Assembly: GCF_040545425.1 (NCBI RefSeq)
Contig: NZ_JBEPLW010000002.1
Reading direction: 5' to 3' (one strand)
DNA length: 64,000 bases
Origin: Bhargavaea ullalensis
GTDB taxonomy: Bacteria > Bacillota > Bacilli > Bacillales_A > Planococcaceae
In this document: positions 8,473-16,523 of the stretch, piece after piece
How positions within the stretch are numbered: position 1 is the stretch's first letter
How the letters are laid out: every line of letters starts with the position of its first letter
The notes under the pieces: generated by a model
Databases searched by the model: none
Seen by the model: only the letters and a program-made list of their open reading frames with translations
What the model was told of the DNA's origin: nothing
Position numbers and translations under genes: made by a program

Positions 8473-9449
8473 ACCCGATTCAATTTTCCCGTCACCGCCG
8501 GCTCCGCTCCTCGGAGGCGATGCGCTCCATGGTCAGGGAAACGAAACTCCAGAAAGAGGACCTCATCTATCCGCTGTTCATCGCGGAAGGCGAGAATATC
8601 CGCCAGGAAGTGAGCTCGATGCCGGGCGTGTTCAACCTTTCGCTTGATCTGCTCGGCGAAGAGCTGGATGAAATCGTCTCCCTCGGGATTCCCGCCATCA
8701 TGCTGTTCGGCGTGCCGGCAGAGAAAGACGCCGAAGGGACCGGCGCCTACCACAACCACGGCATTGTGCAGGAAGCGACGCGCCTTGCAAAGGAACGCCA
8801 TCCGGAACTGCTCGTCATCGCGGACACCTGCCTGTGTGAGTACACCGACCACGGCCACTGCGGCGTGATCGAAAACGGCAAGATCCTGAACGACTTGTCG
8901 CTCGGCCTGCTGGCCAAAACGGCCGTCAGCCAGGCCGAAGCGGGCGCCGACATCATCGCTCCGTCGAACATGATGGACGGATTCGTCGCCGTCATCCGCC
9001 ATGCGCTTGACGAAGCGGGTTTTGAAGATGTTCCGATCATGTCTTATGCCGTGAAGTACGCATCGGCTTATTACGGTCCGTTCCGTGAAGCGGCCGGCAG
9101 CTCGCCGCAGTTCGGCGACCGCAAGACGTATCAGATGGACCCGGCGAACCGCCTGGAGGCGATCCGCGAAGCCCAGTCCGACATCGAGGAAGGGGCGGAC
9201 ATGCTCATCGTGAAGCCGTCGCTCGCCTACATGGACATCATGCGCGAAGTGAAGGACTTTTCCGGCCTGCCGCTCGTCGCCTACAACGTCAGCGGCGAAT
9301 ATGCCATGATCAAGGCGGCCGCGCAGAACGGCTGGGTCGATGAAGAGAAAATCGTCATGGAGACGCTCACCGGCATGAAACGCGCCGGTGCGGACATGAT
9401 CATCACGTACTTCGCGAAGGACGCGGTACGTTATATGGAGGGGAACTGA
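8469..9449 (+). CDS. hemB: Delta-aminolevulinic acid dehydratase (porphobilinogen synthase)
   Basis: Condenses two 5-aminolevulinates to porphobilinogen. It is a 326-aa TIM-barrel enzyme. The cysteine-rich DTCLCEYTDHGHCG motif near residue 120 indicates the zinc-dependent type. Schiff-base lysines lie in SYAVKYASAYYGPFREAA and VKPSLAYMDI. The ATG overlaps the hemD stop by 4 bases. Confidence 0.98.
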   Translation: MNPIQFSRHRRLRSSEAMRSMVRETKLQKEDLIYPLFIAEGENIRQEVSSMPGVFNLSLDLLGEELDEIVSLGIPAIMLFGVPAEKDAEGTGAYHNHGIVQEATRLAKERHPELLVIADTCLCEYTDHGHCGVIENGKILNDLSLGLLAKTAVSQAEAGADIIAPSNMMDGFVAVIRHALDEAGFEDVPIMSYAVKYASAYYGPFREAAGSSPQFGDRKTYQMDPANRLEAIREAQSDIEEGADMLIVKPSLAYMDIMREVKDFSGLPLVAYNVSGEYAMIKAAAQNGWVDEEKIVMETLTGMKRAGADMIITYFAKDAVRYMEGN

Positions 9450-9450
9450 T

Positions 9451-10743
9451 TTGGCTCGTTCATATGAAAACTCCCGGAAAGCTTACGCCGAAGCCGTTGA
9501 TCTGATGCCGGGCGGCGTCAACTCGCCGGTTCGCGCGTTCAAGGCGGTCGACATGGATCCGATTTTCATGTCCGAAGGCAAAGGCGCGACCATCAAAGAC
9601 ATCGACGGCAATGAATACATCGACTACGTCCTGTCTTGGGGCCCGCTCATCCTCGGCCACACAGACGAGGACGTCGTCTCGGCGATCCAGGAACAGGCAT
9701 CCCGAGGCTCGAGTTTCGGCGCTTCCACGCTCGTTGAAAATGAACTTGCGAAACTCGTCATTGAACGGGTCCCGTCGATCGAGATGCTACGCATGGTTTC
9801 TTCCGGGACAGAGGCGACGATGAGCGCACTCCGCGTGGCGCGCGGCGTCACCGGACGCGATAAAATCCTGAAATTCGTCGGCTGCTACCACGGCCACGGC
9901 GATTCCCTGCTCATCAAGGCGGGATCGGGCGTCGCGACGCTCGGCCTGCCGGACAGCCCGGGTGTTCCGGCGTCGATCGCCGGCAACACGATCACGGTCA
10001 ACTACAATGACCTGGAAGCGGTCCGCACGGCATTCGAGCAGTACGGCGAAGACCTCGCAGCCGTCATCGTCGAGCCGGTCGCCGGCAACATGGGTGTCGT
10101 TCCTCCGCAGCCGGGCTTCCTCGAGGGCCTGCGTGAGCTGACTGAACAAAACGGGACGATCCTCATCTTCGATGAAGTGATGACCGGCTTCCGCGTCGGA
10201 TACAATTCCGGCCAGGGGCATTTCGGCGTCACGCCGGACATGACCTGCCTCGGCAAAGTCATCGGCGGAGGCCTTCCGGTCGGTGCGTTCGGCGGCAAAC
10301 GGGAGATCATGGAACAGGTCGCTCCGAGCGGTCCGATCTACCAGGCCGGCACGCTGTCGGGGAACCCGCTTGCCATGAGCGCCGGCCTCGCCACGCTCAA
10401 GAAGCTGACACCGGAGACGTATGATCATTTCAAGAAGCTCGGCGACCAGCTGGAGGCCGGCTTCCGTGAAGCGGCCGAAGCAAACAACATTCCGCACACC
10501 GTCAACCGCGCCGGCTCGATGATCGGCTACTTCCTGACAAATGAAGACGTAATCGACTTTGAAAGCGCCAAGACGTCCGATCTGGAACTGTTCGGCAAGT
10601 ACTACGCACTGATGGCCGAGGAAGGCATTTTCCTTCCGCCGTCCCAGTTTGAAGGCGTCTTCCTGTCCACCGCGCACACCGAAGAACACATCGCCCGCAC
10701 GGTCGAAGCGTTCCACAAAGTGTTCGGACAGCTGAAGCGGTAA
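9451..10743 (+). CDS. hemL: Glutamate-1-semialdehyde 2,1-aminomutase
   Basis: PLP-dependent aminomutase that makes 5-aminolevulinate from glutamate-1-semialdehyde. It has 430 aa and a TTG start 1 base after the hemB stop; GGAGGGG lies inside the hemB end. Signatures: PGGVNSPVRAF near residue 20, FDEVMTGFRV, and the PLP lysine in TCLGKVIGGGLPVGAFGG. Last gene of the hem operon. Confidence 0.98.
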   Translation: MARSYENSRKAYAEAVDLMPGGVNSPVRAFKAVDMDPIFMSEGKGATIKDIDGNEYIDYVLSWGPLILGHTDEDVVSAIQEQASRGSSFGASTLVENELAKLVIERVPSIEMLRMVSSGTEATMSALRVARGVTGRDKILKFVGCYHGHGDSLLIKAGSGVATLGLPDSPGVPASIAGNTITVNYNDLEAVRTAFEQYGEDLAAVIVEPVAGNMGVVPPQPGFLEGLRELTEQNGTILIFDEVMTGFRVGYNSGQGHFGVTPDMTCLGKVIGGGLPVGAFGGKREIMEQVAPSGPIYQAGTLSGNPLAMSAGLATLKKLTPETYDHFKKLGDQLEAGFREAAEANNIPHTVNRAGSMIGYFLTNEDVIDFESAKTSDLELFGKYYALMAEEGIFLPPSQFEGVFLSTAHTEEHIARTVEAFHKVFGQLKR

Positions 10744-10764
10744 GTGTAAAGGAAACGATAGGTC

Positions 10765-11086
10765 AAAGGGGCTGTCCAACAGTCGATTGCCCCACTAAAA
10801 ATGCAAAAAGCAAGGACTCTGGTTGCTTTCCGCGGGCCAACCGCCGAGCCTCCTCCGGCTTACAGCCGTGCGGGGCAAGCTCCATGCGCCAGCCCCTCGG
10901 GTCATAAGCCATTGCGCGCTGCGGAGCAGGCTCCGCTTTGCGCCCTGTCTTATGCCTGTCGGGGCTAAGCAGGCGCATTGCGCTCTTCTGGAGTCTCGGA
11001 CGGTCGGCTTTCCCGCAGGAGTCGCCCGCCGTCCTTGCTTTTTGCTGTTTCACGGGGCCGTTCAGTACCTTCTGGACAGCCCCTTT
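10765..11086. mobile_element. Noncoding element with nested inverted repeats (MITE-like)
   Basis: The gap between hemL and the spoVID-like gene is filled by a 322-bp block bounded by a perfect 14-bp inverted repeat: AAAGGGGCTGTCCA at 10765-10778 and TGGACAGCCCCTTT at 11073-11086, followed by more T. Inside is a second perfect 15-bp inverted repeat, GCAAAAAGCAAGGAC at 10803-10817 and GTCCTTGCTTTTTGC at 11031-11045. The centre holds GC-rich segments including TTTCCCGCAGGAGTC, a motif also present at about 3798-3812 near the IS1182 debris. No convincing coding sequence. It could be a nonautonomous IS relic. The right arm plus T-run might also serve as a terminator. Confidence 0.55.
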
Positions 11087-11153
11087 TTTCTTCCTCCCGG
11101 GTCTTCCATCCGGGACGGTCCGCAGTGTTCCGGCGGCCGCACGGAATTTATTC

Positions 11154-11183
11154 GCCATATCCTTGCCTGTCCGCGCATATAAT
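11154..11183 (+). promoter_or_regulatory. Possible sigma-E promoter of the spoVID-like gene
   Basis: GCCATATC (11154-11161) resembles the sigma-E -35, and CATATAAT (11176-11183) resembles the -10 consensus CATACAAT, with about 15 bases between. B. subtilis spoVID is sigma-E dependent. The -10 could equally be a sigma-A TATAAT. Confidence 0.35.
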
Positions 11184-11217
11184 CCCGTATGCGGATTGAT
11201 TGAAGGAGGAGAGGCAG

Positions 11218-11967
11218 ATGGGTATGTCGACTTGGTCGATGGAGCAGCTGTTCCGATTCCCGGAGTCCTGCGGGGAGCCGGTGCGGGCGGAGTCGGTGAA
11301 TGTGACGCCGCAGTATTCGGATGAGCGGACGGACAGTTCGTACCGGCTGACGGGTGTTTATCATATGACGTGCATGGCGGTATTCGACGGGGATGGGTCG
11401 GCCGGGTTGCCGGACGGGGCGACGATGATCGAGGAGATCGAGATGGACGGGGAGACTGGGTATTTCGAGTACGCGGTGCCGCTGTACATCGATCTTCCCG
11501 CAGACAAGACGGAAGCCGCTTCGCTGAAGGCGCATGATGTGCGCGCGCATGTGATGGACGACGGGGCGTTTTGCGTGTCCTGGAAAGTGGACTGCGAGTA
11601 CGGGGCCGAATCGGAAGAGGAGCGCGCAGAAGCCCGGGAAGAAAAACGGCCGGCCGTTGCGGAAGCGCCCCCTGCGCAAAAAGAAAAGCCCGTCGAGCGG
11701 GCGGAAGCAGAGGCTGATAATCCGGTGAAGGCGGCCGCCGTAGTTCCGCCTGCCCGGGAGCCGGTGGCGCAGGCAACGGCGGAGTCGACCTCGGCAGAAT
11801 CGCCGTTCGAATCAACTCCGCTGGGTGCCGCGCGGGCGGATGATGTGTCGATTCCCGATGAGCCGGACGAGGCGAAGGCGTTCATCGCGGGGCTGGAGGA
11901 CACGTATACGGTCTTTTCCTATCCGTCATATAAGATCTTTGTGAAAAGCGAACGCGAGTCCGACTAA
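11218..11967 (+). CDS. spoVID: SpoVID-like spore coat morphogenetic protein, no LysM domain
   Basis: 249 aa from ATG 11218, chosen because GGAGGAG lies 6 bases upstream. Residues about 1-125 match the N-terminal beta-rich SpoVID domain pattern (YRLTGVYHMTCMAVF, then FEYAVPLYIDLPADK, then a WKVDCEYG strand). Residues about 125-215 are low-complexity Ala/Glu/Pro. The C-terminal 35 residues (EDTYTVFSYPSYKIFV) do not form a LysM domain, which Bacillus SpoVID has. In B. subtilis SpoVID guides coat encasement around the forespore and binds SafA. Position after hemL supports the call. Length is under half of Bacillus SpoVID. Confidence 0.6.
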   Translation: MGMSTWSMEQLFRFPESCGEPVRAESVNVTPQYSDERTDSSYRLTGVYHMTCMAVFDGDGSAGLPDGATMIEEIEMDGETGYFEYAVPLYIDLPADKTEAASLKAHDVRAHVMDDGAFCVSWKVDCEYGAESEEERAEAREEKRPAVAEAPPAQKEKPVERAEAEADNPVKAAAVVPPAREPVAQATAESTSAESPFESTPLGAARADDVSIPDEPDEAKAFIAGLEDTYTVFSYPSYKIFVKSERESD

Positions 11968-12117
11968 CGCGAAGAGGAGCAGGAAATCGCCGGTCGTCGG
12001 CACGATGAGCGTCCGGATAAGCTGGAAACAGCAGATCGGGATGATGATCGCTTTGCAGTAGAACCGGGTTTTCCTCAGGCAGGTCGGCAGCAGATACGGA
12101 TTGTATTTTCTCCTCAA
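11926..12117 (-). CDS. Small hydrophobic protein of unknown function
   Basis: A 63-aa protein read from TTG 12117, with AAAGGAG (12126-12132) 8 bases upstream on the minus strand. It starts basic (LRRKYNPYLLP with TTG as Met, then CLRKTRFYCK), then has two hydrophobic stretches (AIIIPICCFQLIRTLIV and DFLLLFALVGLAFAF). This fits a small membrane protein with an N-in positive face. I do not recognise a named family. It converges on the spoVID-like gene with a 42-base overlap and diverges from the valS promoter. Confidence 0.6.
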   Translation of the reverse strand: MRRKYNPYLLPTCLRKTRFYCKAIIIPICCFQLIRTLIVPTTGDFLLLFALVGLAFAFHKDLI

Positions 12118-12138
12118 TGGGATCACTCCTTTCAACGG

Positions 12139-12167
12139 TTGACTTGCCGTCGGCCGTTTTGTACAAT
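12139..12167 (+). promoter_or_regulatory. valS promoter
   Basis: TTGACT (12139-12144), a 17-bp spacer, TACAAT (12162-12167): a near-consensus sigma-A promoter placed just upstream of the T-box leader. Confidence 0.8.
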
Positions 12168-12173
12168 GAACGA

Positions 12174-12424
12174 AATGGATAACGATGCATCGAACGGGAA
12201 GAGTAGGCCCGGATGCTGTCTTCAGAGAGGGGGTGCCCGGTGAGAGCCCCCGGCAGCGCCGTCCGAATGTCGCCCGCGAGCAGCCTCCGTGAACGCAGTA
12301 GCGGAGCGCCGGTCCCAGACCGTTATCGTATTGAGCGCCGGCCGCTCTTCTTTGCGTGCCGGAACTAAAGGTGGTACCGCGAAATCAGCCCTTCGTCCTT
12401 TATCCGAGGACGGGGGGTTTTTTG
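12174..12424 (+). ncRNA. T-box riboswitch (valine) upstream of valS
   Basis: The leader has the invariant T-box sequence AAAGGTGGTACCGCG at 12367-12381. An intrinsic terminator follows (CCCTTCGTCC pairing with GGACGGGGG, then TTTTTT, 12388-12424). Stem I hallmarks are visible: AGTA near 12202, AGAGA near 12225 and the GGTGAGAG distal loop near 12240. The probable specifier codon is GTC (Val) at 12269-12271, preceded by GAAT. Uncharged tRNA-Val would stabilise the antiterminator and turn valS on. Confidence 0.9.
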
Positions 12425-12454
12425 ATTTCCCGGAAATGAGAAGGAGGAGAACCG

Positions 12455-15106
12455 ATGGAACAGAACAATCAGCAGCCGTCGATGCCGACGAAGTATGACC
12501 CGCAGTCGATCGAGCAGGGGCGTTATGAGTGGTGGGTGAACGGCAAATTCTTCGAGGCGCAGCCGGACAGCGGCAAGGAACCTTACACGATCGTCATCCC
12601 GCCGCCGAACGTGACGGGCAAGCTTCACCTTGGCCATGCGTGGGACACGACGCTCCAGGACATTCTCATCCGCATGAAGCGGATGCAGGGCTATGACGCG
12701 CTCTGGCTCCCGGGGATGGACCATGCCGGAATCGCCACACAGGCGAAGGTCGAAGGGAAGCTGCGCGAAGAAGGTAAATCGCGCTACGATCTCGGCCGTG
12801 AGAAATTCCTTGAAGAAACCTGGAAGTGGAAAGAGGAATATGCCGGCCATATCCGTGAGCAGTGGGCAAAGCTCGGCCTGGCGCTTGACTACTCCCGCGA
12901 ACGGTTCACGCTCGATGAAGGGCTGTCGGAAGCGGTTCGTACCGTCTTCGTCAAGCTGTACGAAAAAGGCCTGATCTACCGCGGCGAATACATCATCAAC
13001 TGGGATCCGAAGACGAAGACGGCCCTGTCGGACATTGAGGTCATCTACAAAGACGTGCAGGGTGCCTTCTATCATATGCGATACCCGCTCGCGGATGGCA
13101 CGGGCACGATCGAGATTGCCACGACACGTCCGGAAACGATGCTCGGCGATACCGCAGTCGCCGTTCATCCGGAAGACGAGCGGTACAAGCACCTGATCGG
13201 CAAGACGGTCATTCTTCCGATTGTCGGCCGGGAAATCCCGATTGTCGCGGACGACTATGTCGAGATGGACTTCGGAAGCGGCGCGGTGAAGATCACGCCG
13301 GCGCATGACCCGAACGACTTCGAGGTGGGCAACCGCCACAACCTTGAGCGCGTGCTCGTCATGAACGAAGACGGCACGATGAACGCCCGTGCCGGCAAAT
13401 ACGAAGGCATGGACCGGTTTGATTGCCGGAAAGCGATTGTGAAGGATCTCCAGGAGCTCGGCGTCCTGTTTGAGATCGAGGAGCATCTGCACTCGGTCGG
13501 CCACTCGGAGCGGAGCGGCGCGGTCGTCGAGCCGTACTTGTCCACTCAGTGGTTCGTCAAAATGCAGCCGCTCGCGGATGAGGCGATCAAGCTTCAGCAG
13601 GGCGAGGGGAAAGTCAACTTCGTGCCGGAGCGGTTCGAGAAGACGTACCTGAACTGGATGGAGAACATCCGCGACTGGTGCATCTCCCGCCAGCTCTGGT
13701 GGGGCCACCGCATCCCGGCCTGGTACCACAATGAAACCGGCGAGGTGTACGTCGGCATGGACGCGCCGGCCGATCCGGAAAACTGGCACCAGGACGAAGA
13801 CGTGCTGGACACGTGGTTCTCGTCTGCGCTCTGGCCGTTCTCGACGATGGGCTGGCCGGATGCGCAGAGCGAGGAGTTCAAGCGCTATTATCCGACGGAC
13901 GTGCTCGTCACCGGCTACGACATCATCTTCTTCTGGGTGTCGCGGATGATCTTCCAGGGTCTTGAGTTCACCGGCGAGCGCCCGTTCGAAGACGTGCTCA
14001 TCCACGGGCTCGTCCGCGCGGAAGACGGCCGCAAGATGTCCAAGTCGCTCGGCAACGGCGTCGATCCGATGGACGTCATCGACCAATACGGCGCGGATTC
14101 CCTGCGCTACTTCCTCGCGACCGGTTCGTCGCCCGGCCAGGACCTCCGCTTCTCGAACGAGAAAGTCGAGGCGATCTGGAACTTCGCGAACAAGATCTGG
14201 AACGCGTCCCGGTTTGCGCTCATGAACATGGACGGCATGACGTTCGATGAAATCGACCTCGGCGGCAAGAAGTCCGCGGCGGATGCGTGGATCCTGACCC
14301 GCCTGAACGAAACGATCGAGACGGTGACGAAGCTCGCCGACAAGTACGAATTCGGCGAAGTCGGCCGCGCGCTGTACAACTTCATCTGGGACGACTTCTG
14401 CGACTGGTACATCGAAATGGCGAAGCTGCCGCTCTACGGCGAAGACGAAGCCGCGAAGAAGATGACCCGTTCGATTCTCGCCTACGTCCTCGACCACACG
14501 ATGCGCCTGCTGCACCCGTTCATGCCGTTCCTCACGGAGGAGATCTGGCAGAACCTCCCACACGAAGGCGAATCGATCACCGTGGCCAAGTGGCCGGTTG
14601 CGGATCCTTCGCTGTCGGATGAAAAGCGGGCTGGTGACATGAAGCACCTGATGGACGCGATCAAAGCCGTCCGCAACATCCGCGCGGAAGTGAACACGCC
14701 GATGAGCAAGAAAGTCGCGCTCATGATCCGCACGCACGACGACGCGACCCAGGCGGCACTCGACGGCAACCGCGACTACCTCGAGCGCTTCTGCAACCCG
14801 GAAACGCTTGAAATCAGCCGTGACCTCGAAGCGCCGGGCAAATCCATGACCGCCGTCATCACCGGCGCGGAACTGTTCCTGCCGCTCGAAGGGTTGATCA
14901 ACATCGAGGAAGAACTCGCCCGGCTTGAGAAGGAGCTCGGCAAATGGCAGGGCGAACTCAAGCGCGTCGAAGGCAAGCTCTCCAATGAGCGCTTCGTCTC
15001 CAAGGCGCCTGAGAGCGTCGTCGAAGAAGAACGCGGAAAACAGAAAGACTACCAGGAGAAATACGACGCGGTCCAGAAGCGGATCGCGGAACTGAAAGAA
15101 CTTTGA
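12455..15106 (+). CDS. valS: Valyl-tRNA synthetase
   Basis: Class I aminoacyl-tRNA synthetase of 883 aa that charges tRNA-Val and edits misactivated threonine. PPPNVTGKLHLGHAWD contains the HIGH signature (HLGH from residue 58). KMSKS is at 527-531 in EDGRKMSKSLGNGVDP. The editing domain holds the TTRPETMLGDTAVAVHP strand. The C-terminal ~70 residues form the ValRS tRNA-binding coiled coil. AAGGAGGAG precedes ATG 12455. Controlled by the T-box leader directly upstream. Confidence 0.98.
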   Translation: MEQNNQQPSMPTKYDPQSIEQGRYEWWVNGKFFEAQPDSGKEPYTIVIPPPNVTGKLHLGHAWDTTLQDILIRMKRMQGYDALWLPGMDHAGIATQAKVEGKLREEGKSRYDLGREKFLEETWKWKEEYAGHIREQWAKLGLALDYSRERFTLDEGLSEAVRTVFVKLYEKGLIYRGEYIINWDPKTKTALSDIEVIYKDVQGAFYHMRYPLADGTGTIEIATTRPETMLGDTAVAVHPEDERYKHLIGKTVILPIVGREIPIVADDYVEMDFGSGAVKITPAHDPNDFEVGNRHNLERVLVMNEDGTMNARAGKYEGMDRFDCRKAIVKDLQELGVLFEIEEHLHSVGHSERSGAVVEPYLSTQWFVKMQPLADEAIKLQQGEGKVNFVPERFEKTYLNWMENIRDWCISRQLWWGHRIPAWYHNETGEVYVGMDAPADPENWHQDEDVLDTWFSSALWPFSTMGWPDAQSEEFKRYYPTDVLVTGYDIIFFWVSRMIFQGLEFTGERPFEDVLIHGLVRAEDGRKMSKSLGNGVDPMDVIDQYGADSLRYFLATGSSPGQDLRFSNEKVEAIWNFANKIWNASRFALMNMDGMTFDEIDLGGKKSAADAWILTRLNETIETVTKLADKYEFGEVGRALYNFIWDDFCDWYIEMAKLPLYGEDEAAKKMTRSILAYVLDHTMRLLHPFMPFLTEEIWQNLPHEGESITVAKWPVADPSLSDEKRAGDMKHLMDAIKAVRNIRAEVNTPMSKKVALMIRTHDDATQAALDGNRDYLERFCNPETLEISRDLEAPGKSMTAVITGAELFLPLEGLINIEEELARLEKELGKWQGELKRVEGKLSNERFVSKAPESVVEEERGKQKDYQEKYDAVQKRIAELKEL

Positions 15107-15121
15107 GTGAATGAGTGAGGG

Positions 15122-15156
15122 ACCCCCGCCGCGCGTGATGCGTGGCGGGGGTTTTT
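15122..15156 (+). terminator. valS terminator
   Basis: ACCCCCGCC (15122-15130) pairs with GGCGGGGGT (15144-15152), followed by TTTTT. Confidence 0.85.
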
Positions 15157-15183
15157 GCGTGGGGAGGAGGGGGTGTGTGTTGC

Positions 15184-15288
15184 GAATCGGACTACTCAGA
15201 GAGAGAATCGGCCTTTTCAGCGGGAGAATTGGTCTACTCGCGGGACGAATTGATCTATTCAGAATGGAAGTTGGACTATTCGGAAAGT
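15184..15288 (+). repeat. Array A: five 21-bp degenerate tandem repeats
   Basis: Units start at 15184, 15205, 15226, 15247 and 15268, exactly 21 bp each, sharing the core GAATCGGACTACTC (variants GAATTGGTCTACTC, GAATTGATCTATTC, AGTTGGACTATTC). Because 21 is divisible by 3, every frame gives a 7-residue pseudo-repeat (such as RIGLLRE/RIGLFSG), which I treat as noncoding. It lies between the valS terminator and the NERD gene. Confidence 0.9.
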
Positions 15289-15352
15289 GGGGCGCCATTC
15301 TTCTCTCATTCGTGGTATGGTTATGAAAACGGAAAGCAGGTGTTGTTGGGGA

Positions 15353-16396
15353 ATGACGCCGATTTCAGAAGTCATGGAATTTGCACTTGAGGAGTTGGTG
15401 ATGCGTCTGGCAAAGTCAGACGAAAAGCGGGAGGACGTGATTAAACAGTTAAAGAATCACCGAGCAGGAAAAGCAGGAGAGGAGCGGGTAATGGATGTTG
15501 TCCGGTCCGTACGGCTTCCCGAAGAGTGTGAGGTGCTGGTCGATCTGAATCTTCCGCTTGCAAGCGGATGGAAGTTTCAGATTGATATTATGATCGTCAT
15601 GCCAAGCGGCCTGTTGGTGCTCGAATCAAAACAGATAGGCGGCAGACTGCGATTCAGCAGTTGGCCAGCAACGCTGAACAAGCTGGATGATGAAGGCCGG
15701 ATCACTCTGACGATGGATTGTCCGGTCGCTCAGCTTGAGGATCAGAAAGGAAACTTGACCCAATTGCTGGATAGACAGGGGCTGCTCGTCCCTATCAACG
15801 GTGCCGTGGTCTTCGCCAATCACCCGATCATCGAACAAATTCCCCCAAATGTGCCGGTGATTAAATTGAGAGAGCTAAGAAGAATGCTCCGTTACTGGTT
15901 AAGCCAGGAAAGAACAACCAGTGCAGGCCAAATACAAGAGATTGCCCGTTTCCTGCGAGGTCTCCATAAACCGTATCTGGCTTTTCCTCTCCGACAACGT
16001 TTTAATATGACGTCCGAGTCCATCTATTTAAAGCCGATGTGTAAAACATGTGAGGTGCCGCTGGACAAACCGAGCGAACGAACATGGATCTGCCCAAAAT
16101 GCAGAAAGCCGGACCCCGAAGCAAATATACGGACATTGCTGATCTATTTTTTGCTCGGCCACTGCACGATTACCGTCAATCAATGCATGGAACTCCTATC
16201 GATCAAAAGCAGGACTTATGCCAGAAGTCTGATCGGTTTGTTTGCCGTCAGAAAAATAGGCAAAGGCAGAGCGACAGTATATGAGCTTGACTACGAACGA
16301 CAATTCTTCCAGGAAGCTTGGAAAATCGGCGTGTTTCTGGGGAAGGGGCAAAATAAAGTTTTGGAAATGACAAGTAAAAACGATGTGGCACCGTGA
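15353..16396 (+). CDS. NERD (nuclease-related) domain protein with zinc ribbon
   Basis: 347 aa from ATG 15353; GTG 15287 and ATGs at 15317, 15323 and 15401 are other possible starts, and none has a strong ribosome binding site except 15401 (GAGGAG upstream). The NERD domain, a PD-(D/E)xK-like fold, spans about residues 35-150: NHRAGKAGEER, then Asp78 in FQIDIMIV and Glu91-x-Lys93 in LESKQ. A four-cysteine zinc ribbon follows (Cys230, 233, 247, 250), then a C-terminal region like a winged helix (LLSIKSRTYARSLI). Base composition is visibly more AT-rich than neighbours, a sign of transfer. It is bracketed by repeat arrays in opposite orientation. Biological role unknown. Confidence 0.8.
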   Translation: MTPISEVMEFALEELVMRLAKSDEKREDVIKQLKNHRAGKAGEERVMDVVRSVRLPEECEVLVDLNLPLASGWKFQIDIMIVMPSGLLVLESKQIGGRLRFSSWPATLNKLDDEGRITLTMDCPVAQLEDQKGNLTQLLDRQGLLVPINGAVVFANHPIIEQIPPNVPVIKLRELRRMLRYWLSQERTTSAGQIQEIARFLRGLHKPYLAFPLRQRFNMTSESIYLKPMCKTCEVPLDKPSERTWICPKCRKPDPEANIRTLLIYFLLGHCTITVNQCMELLSIKSRTYARSLIGLFAVRKIGKGRATVYELDYERQFFQEAWKIGVFLGKGQNKVLEMTSKNDVAP

Positions 16397-16478
16397 GTAG
16401 ATCAATTTGACCTCCGAATAGACCGATTCGATCCGCCAATAGCTCGATTCGCACGTTGAATAGTCCGATTCCGCACGA
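16395..16478 (-). repeat. Array B: four 21-bp repeats, inverted copy of the array A family
   Basis: Units start at 16395, 16416, 16437 and 16458, 21 bp each. The + strand core is GAATAGTCCGATTC (variants GAATAGACCGATTC, CAATAGCTCGATTC, GAGTAGATCAATTT). Its reverse complement GAATCGGACTATTC is the array A core. The first unit overlaps the stop codon of the NERD gene. Confidence 0.9.
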
Positions 16479-16483
16479 ACCAC

Positions 16484-16523
16484 CCAAAAACCCTTCCCCG
16501 GCGATCACTCCGAGGAAGGGTTT
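16484..16523 (-). terminator. Terminator of the ATP-grasp operon
   Basis: On the minus strand AAACCCTTCC (from 16523) pairs with GGAAGGGTTT (to 16488), followed by TTTTTGGG. It touches the stop codon of the gene at 16523-17314. Confidence 0.7.

Noticed and set aside
12365..15298. 977-codon open frame on the minus strand
   Set aside because: It is antisense to valS, which has full family signatures. Long antisense frames arise from codon bias in GC-rich DNA.
15111..15390. Short ORFs made of RIGLLRE- or ESDYSER-type heptads across array A
   Set aside because: Two frames give equally regular peptides because 21 is divisible by 3; no ribosome binding site and no conserved product.
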